Assembly (NCBI GenBank): GCA_937625935.1
Contig: OW569382.1
Span: forward strand, 372,001 to 436,000
Source: Tetramitus jugosus
Taxonomy: Eukaryota > Heterolobosea > Eutetramitea > Acrasida > Vahlkampfiidae
Reading direction: 5' to 3'
DNA length: 64,000 bases
Part shown: piece by piece, positions 9,640 through 19,856 of the stretch
How the letters are laid out: each line of letters begins with the position of its first letter
Numbering within the stretch: position 1 is the stretch's first letter
The notes under the pieces: model-generated
What the model was told of the DNA's origin: nothing
What the model saw: the letters and a program-made list of their open reading frames with translations, nothing else
Database searches by the model: none
Translations under genes and position numbers: made by a program

Positions 9640-11910
9640 ATGAAGTTGACCGAACTCTTACCCATTCTTGATCGGATCTCAAATCTACCAATTCCACGCA
9701 GTAGCACCTCAATCCATGGAGAACCACTCCCTGTTGACCACCAAACCAAAGAAAGTGGGGTATCTCATGCAGCAAAGAAACTTCCGTATCCCGCCCAACC
9801 TCCATCGAACACTTTACTTGATATTGATGACGAGTGCCAACAACTTCAAAGTGCCATACTGGCGAGTGAAGTCAAAATTGACAAATCATCTCTCATGAAC
9901 GAACCAATTGAGCGCCAAATTATTGGTCAACTGATGAAACTGTTTGTCAATGGAAACATGTTAGACAGAAAACAACAAACAGAACAAAGTTCACTTGCCA
10001 ACCAGGATTTAGTCAAGAGACAATTCTATCGAAGAGTCATATCGAACAAGCAAGTTCTCATCAAGATTTTTCAAATTTTGCAATACTATGGACAAGAGAT
10101 CAATCATATGGCTCAGCTCGATCGAGGCATAGTCATAGATTTCATACATGGACTATCGTCCATGTTGCAACAGTGTCTGAATCTTGGTTCATTGCCCTCA
10201 TCATCATTGTATTTCAGTAATGTCGGAGAGAAAATTGAGCTTTACCATCAAGCGAAAAATCTCTTGATCAATATCATTCATTTCACGAGTCCAAACAATG
10301 AAACTCTTGTCGATGATACAGTCGATCGATTATTTCAATTGGCGCGAGATTCCATCTACGATTCACCCGACGTGTCTGGTGAAGCTTTGCCGAGAGATAG
10401 TTTTTTGTATGATGTGAAATTGTGGAAATCAATGGCGTATGGTCGACCTGATTACGTGTTGCGCAATCTCCATCGATTCCATGATTGCTGCTTCTCAAAA
10501 GATGATTCAACAGAGGAGAGGAAGCAAAAACTGATGGCAATGGTCAAGAGTCACAACAGGGAGCAAAAGTCAACTGAGATTAGGAGAGAATGCCTGTGCC
10601 AACTCTGTGCTGAGACACAGTATCAATGTCCTTCCATTAATGATGAAAAACTCTTTGTTTACACTCAAATGATTCGTCGTTCATTTGAGATTGAAGAAGA
10701 TTATCATTTGGTGTTGGGTGTGTGGAACTTTATTGTTCATTCTGCCATTTCTTCCTGTAATGAGGACCTGATGAGAGGAGCACTTCAATTCACACTAGAC
10801 TCAATGGACGGTATACTGAGTTCCATTGATTCCTGTACTACTTTACCTTCAAAATATCTCGTTTCTATCACTGGGTTTCTCATTGCTACGCCTTCCACTC
10901 TGACTGAGAGTGTGAACCAAAGTTCAAAGAGTGTCATTCGATCGGCAATGATTGGAAAGCTCACTTCCATTCTTTGTCGATTGCTAGTTCATTTAGAGTA
11001 TCAAGCCAATCCACTACTAAGGGATCCTTGCTTGTCTCGCTTCATTGATCAACTTTCTCTCGTTTTTCATGAAAAATTGGCTTATACAAAACTGTACATC
11101 ATGCCTAGTGATGAGGACTGGATGCGTGATTGTTGTGGTTTCTTGTGTGCATACTTGAACACTTGCTTTCCCAACAAGGTTGAACCGTTGGCAACAGACA
11201 AGATTGGACAAATGATTTGGAGTGGACTCCACCATCCCTCCAATATTCATTACTGTTGGCAACTTGTAGAATCCATTGCTGTTCAAGAGAAGATACCGAT
11301 GTTGTACCGAAGGAGCCCTTCATCTTCGTTCGAGACTGATGAAGAATTACTCTTTAAGGTGTTCTTAGATGTACAAAAGTACGCCTTTGAAGAGAGCAAG
11401 ATTTCATACTCACTAAGATCAGTGTCTCGCCTTATTCGTTCCTATTACTATTCCCTCTCGGAGGAACATCAAGAAGTACTACGGCAGTGTTTTCATGATC
11501 AGATACAGTTACTTGAGAAGAGATCAAAATCATACAACAAGAAGATACTCTTGTGGCTTGCTACACTCTATCAAATTATTCCTCAGCCTGTCACACGGCT
11601 CTATGTTCAGAATCGGTTTAAGATATGTGGAGAGGCTGTTCGAAAACTGTTGAACATTATGGATCAGAGCTCAGAGGACTGTGCTACGATTGTGTATGTC
11701 TTGTTGCTGTTGATTGAAGAAGACATACAAAATTGGAAAGGAGAAGCAAAACGAAGATTCGTTTATGGATACCTGGACAATATCGAAGAACTATTGACTG
11801 TGTCTGGATGGTGGGTAGATCAACATCGCCCTTACTGGCAATTATTCCATCCACAATTCAAGCGAGTGAAGAGTGAAGCCCAAGCCCTCAAATCCAGATA
11901 CGCTCAATGA
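9640..11910 (+). CDS. Large alpha-helical protein of unknown function
   Basis: I cannot assign this 756-residue protein. The frame opens further upstream but the first ATG is at 9640 (MKLTELLPILDRIS). Residues 1-80 are polar. From about residue 85 to the end, regularly spaced amphipathic helices rich in Leu, Ile and aromatic residues suggest an alpha-solenoid (HEAT/ARM-like), as in transport or scaffold proteins. There is no transmembrane segment. A Cys cluster, ECLCQLCAETQYQC (about 320-335), could bind metal, but a full finger is not obvious. Phrases such as LWLATLYQIIPQPVTRLYVQNRF recall helical repeat proteins of nucleocytoplasmic complexes, but no family signature is certain. Profile or structure comparison would be needed. 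Confidence 0.7.
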   Translation: MKLTELLPILDRISNLPIPRSSTSIHGEPLPVDHQTKESGVSHAAKKLPYPAQPPSNTLLDIDDECQQLQSAILASEVKIDKSSLMNEPIERQIIGQLMKLFVNGNMLDRKQQTEQSSLANQDLVKRQFYRRVISNKQVLIKIFQILQYYGQEINHMAQLDRGIVIDFIHGLSSMLQQCLNLGSLPSSSLYFSNVGEKIELYHQAKNLLINIIHFTSPNNETLVDDTVDRLFQLARDSIYDSPDVSGEALPRDSFLYDVKLWKSMAYGRPDYVLRNLHRFHDCCFSKDDSTEERKQKLMAMVKSHNREQKSTEIRRECLCQLCAETQYQCPSINDEKLFVYTQMIRRSFEIEEDYHLVLGVWNFIVHSAISSCNEDLMRGALQFTLDSMDGILSSIDSCTTLPSKYLVSITGFLIATPSTLTESVNQSSKSVIRSAMIGKLTSILCRLLVHLEYQANPLLRDPCLSRFIDQLSLVFHEKLAYTKLYIMPSDEDWMRDCCGFLCAYLNTCFPNKVEPLATDKIGQMIWSGLHHPSNIHYCWQLVESIAVQEKIPMLYRRSPSSSFETDEELLFKVFLDVQKYAFEESKISYSLRSVSRLIRSYYYSLSEEHQEVLRQCFHDQIQLLEKRSKSYNKKILLWLATLYQIIPQPVTRLYVQNRFKICGEAVRKLLNIMDQSSEDCATIVYVLLLLIEEDIQNWKGEAKRRFVYGYLDNIEELLTVSGWWVDQHRPYWQLFHPQFKRVKSEAQALKSRYAQ

Positions 11911-11928
11911 CTTTGATAAAGATTTGCC

Positions 11929-12189
11929 ATGACACAGAATTGTTTTACTATGCCAAACACGAATCCACAACTCCTGAAGTATAAAAAATCCTTCGCTATC
12001 AGGCGCCTTTCCGGGACACCTTTTATGTTGTGCGACAGGACTCAAAAAAAGTTAAGCTGTCCTCTGTGCATGTATCGAAGCGGAATGGATCCTTCTGAAT
12101 TCCAAGAAAACCATCGTAGTAAGCACAGAAGGAAGACCATCAACCCCCTTCTCACTCGCACACCAAGAAAAACAATTCTCAATCACTAA
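11929..12189 (+). CDS. Small putative C2H2-type zinc-finger protein
   Basis: An 86-residue open frame starts 18 bp after the preceding stop. The only recognisable element is CPLC-x14-H-x3-H at about residues 44-66 (CPLCMYRSGMDPSEFQENHR followed by SKH), which fits a single C2H2 zinc finger. Many Arg/Lys residues around it suit nucleic-acid binding. It could be a genuine small protein, the last exon of a longer transcript, or chance coding in the 3' flank of the previous gene. The close spacing leaves almost no room for a separate promoter. Confidence 0.35.
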   Translation: MTQNCFTMPNTNPQLLKYKKSFAIRRLSGTPFMLCDRTQKKLSCPLCMYRSGMDPSEFQENHRSKHRRKTINPLLTRTPRKTILNH

Positions 12190-12276
12190 ATTTGTTATTG
12201 GTTTTCTCTGAGAGTATCTTGGAAACAAAACATTTCAGAGAAAGTGAGCTGAACCTACCCGCTGCCATAGAGCCTT

Positions 12277-13509
12277 ATGAAAATGATCGATGTTCAGCAT
12301 CGTATTACAGCAGTCCGGAGCATCCACAGTGTGTTAAGCAATACTGAAAGCTATGGCCGCCAAAATACGATCAATAGAACCAGGAGCAATCACGAACGAC
12401 CATTCTATGGGTTGCTCACCGTTCTGTTGATCCTTTCGATGATTCTGACCCCTAACATTTGCACAGGGATCGTTCGGGCGATGAATCAGGACATGCAGTT
12501 AGCAATCAATGCAGCCATCTATCAATTACATAATTACAATAGCGATTGGAAGGTATTTTCGTTTCTTACTTGAATTACTAGATTCGATAATTTTGTTCTA
12601 ATCGTCTTCACATTACCTATCTCTGTTGTGTATTTGATGACGCGAAAGTACTTGCTGTCGTCTAACGGAATACATATATATCATGTCGAACAGTGTTCTA
12701 CGGTCAAATTCCCAAGGGTTTCATACTATGATTCTCCCACATACACCTATCATGATCGGTTGCTCACTGTGTGTATGGATGAGGATCCCGGTGTTCCCTG
12801 GGTTCAACCCGAAGGCTCCATCAAACAAGGATTCTACTACTCTGCTCTGGACATGATTCTTGGAGAATTGAATCAACGGTATGGTTGGGAATTGAAACCG
12901 GAGTGGATAACGATCAATCACACGATAAACAGTGTAAGCTATTTACAAGAATTAGTATACATGCTCAATAATCAGACGTGTGATGTAGTGATATCGATGA
13001 GTGGTGACGTTGCTAACACAATGGCTGAACTCAAAGACACTCTCAATGTTGACTTTAGTTGTCCGTTGTCTGCCTCGAGGAACGCAATTGTTCGAAGTGC
13101 ACTTCAACCAGAGAAAACAATTGATTCACTGGCTTCAATGAACGATCCTAGTGTTACAGTGTATCTGCCCGCCAATCTATCGTATCAACAGCTCTGGTTG
13201 AGAGATTTTCCATTGGCCAATGTAACGTTTAAACCGACAGATTATGATTTCTATTCTGGTTTGTTGAACAATGAATTTCATGTGACTATCAAGGATGAAG
13301 TCTCTGCCAACAATTGGAGAGTCATCGAATGTGTCCAATGTTATGTTTATAGCTTTGGAGATGCGATCCAGCATGGATTGATGTTTCGGAAGTCTTCCAT
13401 ACCCAACACTGGTCACAGAGACTCACCAAACAATACGTCCTTGTGTTTGATACTCTTGGTCACTAGCTTAGTCCTATGGTCTTTTCTCAATCTAACACTA
13501 AAATTGTAA
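12277..13509 (+). CDS. Surface protein with a solute-binding-protein-like domain
   Basis: Two exons: 12277-12552 (MKMID... to NYNSDWK) and either 12649-13509 or 12694-13509. Both acceptors, GAAAG at 12648 and AACAG at 12693, keep the frame, so the junction is uncertain. The protein has about 364-379 residues. An N-terminal hydrophobic segment (about 45-62) precedes a domain resembling bacterial family 3 extracellular solute-binding proteins: LLTVCMDEDPGVPWVQPEGS, then GFYYSALDMILGELNQRYGW, and a second lobe with SVTVYLPANLSYQQLW. Several N-x-S/T sites support an extracellular location. The C terminus is a 20-residue hydrophobic stretch after a polar linker, which could be a membrane anchor or a GPI signal. 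It may be a small-molecule receptor; no transporter partner is nearby. Confidence 0.6.
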
Positions 13510-13706
13510 TGCATAACACTTTTTGGTTGTATCCTTTATTTTCCGACACCGTAAAAAAGTCCAAGCGAACTTTCCGTACAGTTCGCAAGAATGTCGTTTC
13601 CACGTCAAATCACCTTGAAAAAAATATTCAAGCTTCTCTTGAGAAAACAAACAAAATCAGAAACAACAAGTTTAGAGCTCAAAAGTTCACATTTTACAAT
13701 CAGAAC

Positions 13707-14466
13707 ATGACATCAACAACAACAACCACAAGCTCTCATTCCAAGAGAGATGGATTTCAAGTAGGCATCTGCGGTGGAGGAGGTGTAGGAAAGAGCTGTA
13801 TCACTGTTCGCTTTGTTCTATCGTATGTGTCATCAGTTTTTGCTCATGTGTTGTTTTTTAAGCTTTTTGGAGGAGAATTTTTTTTGTTAATTCCGTTTTT
13901 TTGTAACTGTTTGTAGCATATTCAATGATGACTATGATCCAACGATCCAAGACGCTTACAAGAAATCCATTACGGTGGATCAGGTACCATGTGATTTGAA
14001 TTTGTTGGATACGGCAGGTCAAGAGGAATACGAAGCTCTTCAAGCTCAGTTTATGCGTGAATGTCAAGCTTACATTCTCGTTTACGATCAAACGTCGGTT
14101 GACAGTGTTCACGGCTTGGAACGATTCATTAGCTCTATTAGCAGAGCAAACAACGAAGAGCCCTTTCCCGTAGTTCTCTGCGGAAATAAATCTGATTTGG
14201 TGGTTGGCGAAGGGGACCCTGAGGTCGCTAGAGCAGCTCAACGCCTAGTGAGCGAACAGCTCAATCATTGTCCTCATTTTTCGACATCTGCAAAGAACAA
14301 TGAGAATGTGCAAGTGTTGTTTGAGTCCATTGTGAGAGAGTTTAGAAGATTTAGAGACGAGAAGGAACGGAAAACTCAAACAAGGAAGAGATCTGGCTTG
14401 TTTGGCAGTGTGAGTCACTCGGATACAGCCAAGAGAGACCTCGAAATGTTCAATGGAAGCTCGTAA
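13707..14466 (+). CDS. Ras-family small GTPase without CaaX box
   Basis: A GTP-binding switch protein of 221 residues. Exon 1 is 13707-13822, the intron 13823-13916 (GTATGT...GTAG) and exon 2 13917-14466. Motifs: P-loop GGGGVGKS (residues 23-30), switch I DYDPTIQDAY, switch II LLDTAGQEEYEAL, base contacts GNKSDL and a degenerate TSAKN. Switch I and DTAGQEEY place it close to Ras/Rap rather than Rab or Rho. Unlike typical Ras proteins it ends DLEMFNGSS, with no C-terminal cysteine, so it should not be prenylated. The C-terminal KERKTQTRKRS stretch is basic and might still contact membranes or nucleus. A Thr/Ser-rich tail precedes the G domain. Confidence 0.88.
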
Positions 14467-14694
14467 ATAAATTGTAAATTACTTCTGATTCCCTCTGATC
14501 TGACACATTGTATCCTTTTCTTTTTCCCTTCAAAGGTTTGTCCGCCCAATGCCCCGCGATGGACGTTTGACACGCACATCAAAAGGTTCGTTTTTTGTCA
14601 AACGAAAAACAAACACAGACAGGAGAAACCAACAAAAATTTTTTGGACCAATTTTGTCTTTCACACATTATATCACATCGTCATCATCACCACC

Positions 14695-15206
14695 ATGAGT
14701 ATCACAACATCAAAAAGTATGACCATCTTTCACTCTCCACATCAACAACAAAAACAAACAAAAACAAACATTTTTACTAACAAAAAACAAAATAATTTTT
14801 GTAAATTTTAGCTCTCATTAGAGAAAAGTTGGAAGCAATCGCCAACACTGACGAAAAACGAATGCAAAGAATGGTCATTGTGTTTGAACTGCCATTTGTC
14901 GTCGACGAAAACGATATCCGAAAATGGTTTGCCAAAGTCGGAGGAATAAAAACAATGGAAATTTACCGATCTGGCGCGCTAGTGTTCTCTACGGCGGTCA
15001 TAGAGCTACAAAAAAAAAGTGGTGTGAAAAAAGCTTGTGAGCTCGCACTGCAAGAATATGGAACACAATCGGGATCGGACTTTGATATCGTAGTGATGAG
15101 TGCGATTGATTTTATGGCGGGAAAAAAATTACCAAAGAAGAACAAGAATGGAACGTTAGATAGAGGTGAAGTGGAGAAGAAGGGAGCAGCATGTAAGATG
15201 CAATGA
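14695..15206 (+). CDS. Small RRM-like protein encoded with a 22-nt first exon
   Basis: A 138-residue protein. Exon 1 (14695-14716, MSITTSK plus one base) splices over an intron at 14717-14811 (GTATGA...TTTTAG) to exon 2 (14812-15206), restoring an open frame that otherwise lacks an early ATG. Residues about 25-110 look like an RNA-recognition-motif fold: beta-1 MVIVFELPF, a helix with DIRKWFAKVG, a strand with KTMEIYR, a helix with GVKKACELAL and a closing strand with DFDIVVMSAI. The RNP1 consensus is weak. The tail is Lys-rich and ends ACKMQ, a possible but non-ideal CaaX box. The function is unknown; the splice model rests on frame and splice-site logic. Confidence 0.55.
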
Positions 15207-15771
15207 GAACATTGAGCTCTAGGGTTACAACTAATAACAACAACAACTAACAACTTTGTGTTATAGGATGATGTGGGCACACACACACACACGAGAGAGT
15301 AATGTGTTGGTAGTTTACTCACACATACACACCGACAACAACGACAACGACACATCATATATGAATTACTAACTATTACTATCACCTACTACTACTACTA
15401 CTATTATAACTATTACCATTACCAACAACAATAACAACAATATACTTTGAAACAAAAACGAGAATCAATACGATGATGATCGAATATAGAGACAAGAACA
15501 ACAATGGAACACGTGCGCACACAAACATCATGTTTCACTCACAGGACTCACAAAAAGAGAAACAAACGCGTACAACAACAACAGGAACAATTGTGTTGTC
15601 GTTTGAGGGACCTTTTTTCTTCCAATGATAACATGTGAAATGAAATGGTCCACCCAGGAGTCAACTTGAACTCAAAGAGTTTTTTGATTGACACTTGACA
15701 GTCAGGTGTATTTGTCACAATGACAGAAAGGACAGTGACAAATCATGTGGTTGTTGTTGAATTTGGTGGTT
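15207..15771. other. Low-complexity intergenic region
   Basis: A 565-bp stretch between convergent genes, rich in CAA/ACA and CTA triplet runs, with a short (AC)n tract near 15276-15292. No open frame with coding character, no RNA gene and no terminal repeats were recognised. It probably holds the 3' UTRs of both neighbours. Confidence 0.5.
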
Positions 15772-18540
15772 TTACAATGAGAAGCATCCACCCGCCAACA
15801 ACACATCCTTTTGTAGGTAGGTCAGCGAGTAGACTGGTGTTTGTTTTGTGTAAAGTGTTTTCAGTGGTCCTTTCTCGATTGCTCTCTTGTTCTCTTCGTC
15901 GTCTAGAATCTTTTTCTGATCTGGTTTGGCGGCGCCTGCTGATGATGCAGGTGTCGATGACATCATCTTGTTCACCGTTGTCTCAGTCAAGTCCCACAAT
16001 CGTATCGTGCAATCCAACGAGGAAGAGGCGAGAATCGTGTCCGTGTGATTAAAGTCTAGTGACCAAATCTGATCCGTGTGACCAGAGAACTTGTACACAT
16101 GTCTTCCGCTGGCAATATCCCAAACGTACACTTGTTCATCCTGTCCTGCACTGGCACAGTATCTACCATCGTGAGAGAATGCCAGTGTGTGAATGGAGCC
16201 GTAGTGACCTCTGAACAAGCGCACACATTCACCAGTGTCGATATCCCAGAGACGAACAGTTTTGTCGCTCGATCCTGTGGCGACATACTTGGAATTTGGA
16301 TGGAACTTGACACATTCCACATCGGACAAGTGACCGGCGAGGACTCTGACTGGTGTGACACGATCAGTGACCCATATGCGAGCTGTTCTATCATGAGACG
16401 CAGTTGCAAAGACGTAGTCTAGAGGTGAGAAGGCAACATCCCAAACAGCATATTGATGACCCTTGTAGACGACAATGTTGCTTCCAGTTTCCACATTCCA
16501 TAATCGTGCAGTTCCATCCTCTGATGAAGACAATAACCATCTCTGATCCGAGTTGAAACTGAGCGAGTACACAGGTCCACAATGACCGACAAGTGTCTGA
16601 TAGTTGACACTGTTGGCTCTTCTGTTTCCTGCCGATACATGCCCTCCGTTTTGATGCTGATTAGCGGCACCACTTGATGATGACACTCCATCCATCATAT
16701 CCCCATTGACTGACAACGAGTTTCGATTCGTAATTAAATTCCAGTTCCAGCACTTGATTGTAGAATCTGAGAATCCTCCGGCAATAATAGGTCCATTTGT
16801 CTGATCAAAGTTTGATTCATAGGTTCCTGGGTGCTTATTCTTTGGCACGGCAATCTCCAACGTATTCAATTCGTCCTTGCAGTTGAACATTGTGTAGAAA
16901 CAAACAGAGGGAAGTGTGGGAGTGGCACGAGAAGCTGCTTCCGCCAACTGTTTCATTTGTCTCGCTGCCTCGAGCTCAGACTTCTTCTTTCTGCCTCGTT
17001 TTCCAGGTTCTTTTGCTCCGGCAGTTGCCTGTGCAGACTCGAACGAGCTCACACTTGTTTCCCATCGAATCGGTTTGATGCGATTTGCACTCAATAGATC
17101 AGTAGAGTGCTTACCGGATGATTCGTCTTGATCCTCGCTCTCCTCTCTTCTTCTCTTGCTGCTGCTACCAGTGACACTCTGTTGATCATCTCGTTTGCCC
17201 TTCTTGCCTGCACTACTCGTATCCAATTGCAAGACACCATCAACAATGGCAGGTGCTGTAATGCTCGGTTGTCCCTTGTACACTGCACATGACAAATAAA
17301 AATATTAGAAATTTTGTTAATTTCTTCCATATTGAGTGTGATCAATACATGATGATCATCATGACAGCAAATACTTACCCTTGAAATTGACAAATCGATT
17401 CAAAATGGCCAACAAATTCAACTCTGAATCCTGCAAAAACTTCATCAACAATTCAAACGATGCCTGACTCAATCGAATAATAAACTTGTGATTGAGAACA
17501 CGTTGTGCAAACTCGTTTTGTGCAATCAAATCAGGTGAGGTCAAGCTCTGCAACACCAACACTTCATCATAGTGAAAATGAGTGTGCTGTGACTTGTATT
17601 TGCCCAAGAATTTTCTTGCTTCTTCTTTAAATCCCTTGAGAATCAATTCCAAGTAACAATGGATGAACACTGGGTACAATACTTGAATGACTTCATTCTA
17701 TATACATGTTTGTTCATGTGTGTAAGCTTTTTAAAAATGTTGATGTTTTGATCAAATGACAAAATAAAATTTACCTTGTAAATGTCAAGTGAAGAATAGA
17801 CCCAATCAGTCAATGATTGATAGGCATGCAAGTAACGTCTGCTGTTACTTCGTTGCAAATTTGTATTCTCCAAATATTCATTCAAAATTTCCTTATCATC
17901 TATCGTGTTTTTGTATTATTGTATTTTGTGTGAAAAATTTGTGTAAAAAATACAAAAAAAATGTTAATATTGAGTGATAACAAAGGTAAAAACAAAAAAA
18001 AGCACTTAAATACGCACTGGACGTTGTCATAGCATCTTGTTTCTCAATATCAACAATCATTTGTTCAATGGTGGCTGTTGTGTGAGGTGCCTCTGACTTG
18101 AGAGCACTGAGAGCTTTTGCATAACCCTTTTGTTTCAAAAATTTGAGAACAATTTTTTCCATTTGTTCATCACTTTCCTTTTGTTGTTGTTGCAGCTGTT
18201 GTTGTTGTTGCTGTGTTTTGTCAACAAGAGTTGTGGATGAAGCTGGTGATGTGGGAGATGATACTGAAGTTGAAGCTATTGGTGTTGTTGTTGTTGTTGT
18301 TGTTGGTGTTGTGGGTGGATCTGATTGACTCATATTGTGTCCATTATTGTTGAACTCTTGAGAGGAGCTAATGGTGGTTGTTGATAAGGGAGAGGAGGAG
18401 CTTTGTGTTGTTGTTGGAGAAGTTGTTGATGATTGGAGAGGTGTGGTGGGAGGATTGATGGTGGATGGATCATTGTTGTTGTTGTTGTTGCTATTGGGCA
18501 TTATTTGTTGTTGTTGATCAACATCATTGTTGTCAGACAT
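15772..18540 (-). CDS. TAF5: TFIID subunit TAF5
   Basis: WD40 subunit of the general transcription factor TFIID, and of SAGA in some organisms. Four exons on the minus strand: 18540-18018, 17899-17775, 17697-17379 and 17282-15772, with introns of 118, 77 and 96 bp, giving 825 residues. Residues 1-120 are Gln/Asn/Ser/Thr-rich. A LisH-like segment follows (EKIVLKFLKQKGYAKALSAL), then the TAF5 N-terminal domain (LTDWVYSSLDIYK, VLYPVFIHCYLELI, HFHYDEVLVLQSL, FIIRLSQASFELLMKFL). The C-terminal half has at least six WD40 blades, among them GHCGPVYSLSFNSDQRWLLS and GHTDQIWSLDFNHTDTILAS. The first donor is GTGCGT rather than GTATGT, but is the only choice that keeps the frame. It is divergent from the gene at 18636. 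Confidence 0.9.
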
Positions 18541-18635
18541 GATGATCGTTGTTAAACCGCAGTAATCAAAATTCTCTTTTTTTTTGGCGGTTTTTTGTGA
18601 TTTCCAACAGTTGGTCACGAAAAGCAAAACATGAA
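18541..18635. promoter_or_regulatory. Compact divergent promoter between TAF5 and a Cx9C-like gene
   Basis: Only 95 bp separate the two start codons, so both transcripts must initiate here. The interval contains a run of T/A (TTTTTTTTTGGCGGTTTTTTG near 18577-18597). No consensus element can be named with confidence. Confidence 0.5.
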
Positions 18636-19685
18636 ATGAGTGATGCTAACAACAACGACAACAACAACAGAATTCCAAGAGTGCCCAATGATCCATACAC
18701 ACCCTATGAGAAACCAGAGGGTGATATTGGTCTCATTTTCTTGAAGCACTCTTTTCACAAGTACAGTCATCCTTTTCATCACAATGAATTTGGTTTACCA
18801 ACTTTTCCATTGCATCCACAAGAGCTTGAATGTGCCAGAAGAGATACCATGGATCATTTTCTCCAATGGAACCGTTCTCTTCTCTGCCAAGAAATTTTCC
18901 GCTCTTTGGCGGATGAAGTTGATGGTTCAATCAACCGATTGAACATTCAAGGAGAAGAATTGAAACAAAAACTGGAAAGGCATTTACAATTACAACCATT
19001 GGATCATGATGCCAGGGGTTCTTCACAAAAGATGACAGAAAAAGATGATGAAATGAAGCAATGGATTGAATCATGTCATCGTTTACAAGATGAAATTCAA
19101 GGTGTGATGAATGACATGAAACGGGTCAAGCGGATTCATGACGATGTAATTGTCAATGGATCAAGTGATGACAACAAGAATGATGAGTGGTCTCAATCTC
19201 ATTCAAACAAGGAACAATTCAAGATGGCAACACTGGATGAACACGTGAAACAAAGCATGATTCAATTAGGGCTACATGATCAAAAATTGGTTCAAGATCG
19301 AGCATATGAGTCATTGACAGACTCGATGAATCAACAATTGGTCAAGTGTCAAATGGGAGTTTCACTACCGGAGAGCATAACCAATCCAGATGCTCTGGTT
19401 TCAGTCGACACTGAACTACTAAAGTATTACAATTGCCTCCATGCAAGCTTTGCTAATGTCCTAATGGCCCAAACAGTGGGCAAATGCAGAGGTGAACTGG
19501 CAGAATTCCGAGTTTGTCACACTCGACTGTTCAAAATGCCAAACATTAAGGATAATCGATGGAACAAGTACGTCCAGTGCGTTCGGAGTCAAAATGCGTG
19601 GTTCTATCGGCACATGACGGACCAATTGAGATTTTATGAGCGTCCTAATTGGTTCGCCAAGTTGTGGAGAGGCAAGGAGCTCTGA
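18636..19685 (+). CDS. Unknown protein with coiled coil and a C-terminal Cx9C motif
   Basis: A 349-residue protein I do not recognise. The ATG at 18636 begins MSDANNN; an upstream ATG at 18631 is followed at once by a stop. Residues about 95-240 are rich in Glu/Lys/Gln and likely helical or coiled-coil. The C-terminal 90 residues are the most family-like: KCRGELAEFRVCH has two cysteines spaced by nine residues (Cx9C), followed by ...WNKYVQCVRSQNAWFYR. Paired Cx9C motifs mark many mitochondrial intermembrane-space and complex I/IV assembly proteins, but the second pair here has only one cysteine. The N-terminal motif FLKHSFHKYSHPFHHNEFG is His-rich. A mitochondrial role is speculative. Confidence 0.6.
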   Translation: MSDANNNDNNNRIPRVPNDPYTPYEKPEGDIGLIFLKHSFHKYSHPFHHNEFGLPTFPLHPQELECARRDTMDHFLQWNRSLLCQEIFRSLADEVDGSINRLNIQGEELKQKLERHLQLQPLDHDARGSSQKMTEKDDEMKQWIESCHRLQDEIQGVMNDMKRVKRIHDDVIVNGSSDDNKNDEWSQSHSNKEQFKMATLDEHVKQSMIQLGLHDQKLVQDRAYESLTDSMNQQLVKCQMGVSLPESITNPDALVSVDTELLKYYNCLHASFANVLMAQTVGKCRGELAEFRVCHTRLFKMPNIKDNRWNKYVQCVRSQNAWFYRHMTDQLRFYERPNWFAKLWRGKEL

Positions 19686-19856
19686 GTCACACAATCTCAA
19701 GAAGTTTCTGATTCCGCACTATTGTGACTTGGAACCAGGTCATGCCTAAGCGCACTCGATCGCATTTTAATGTTCCGCGGATTGGAAAGCTTTTGCTTTG
19801 GCCAACAAAAAACAAAATTGCAACAACTCAATATATTTTATTTATTCACACACAAC

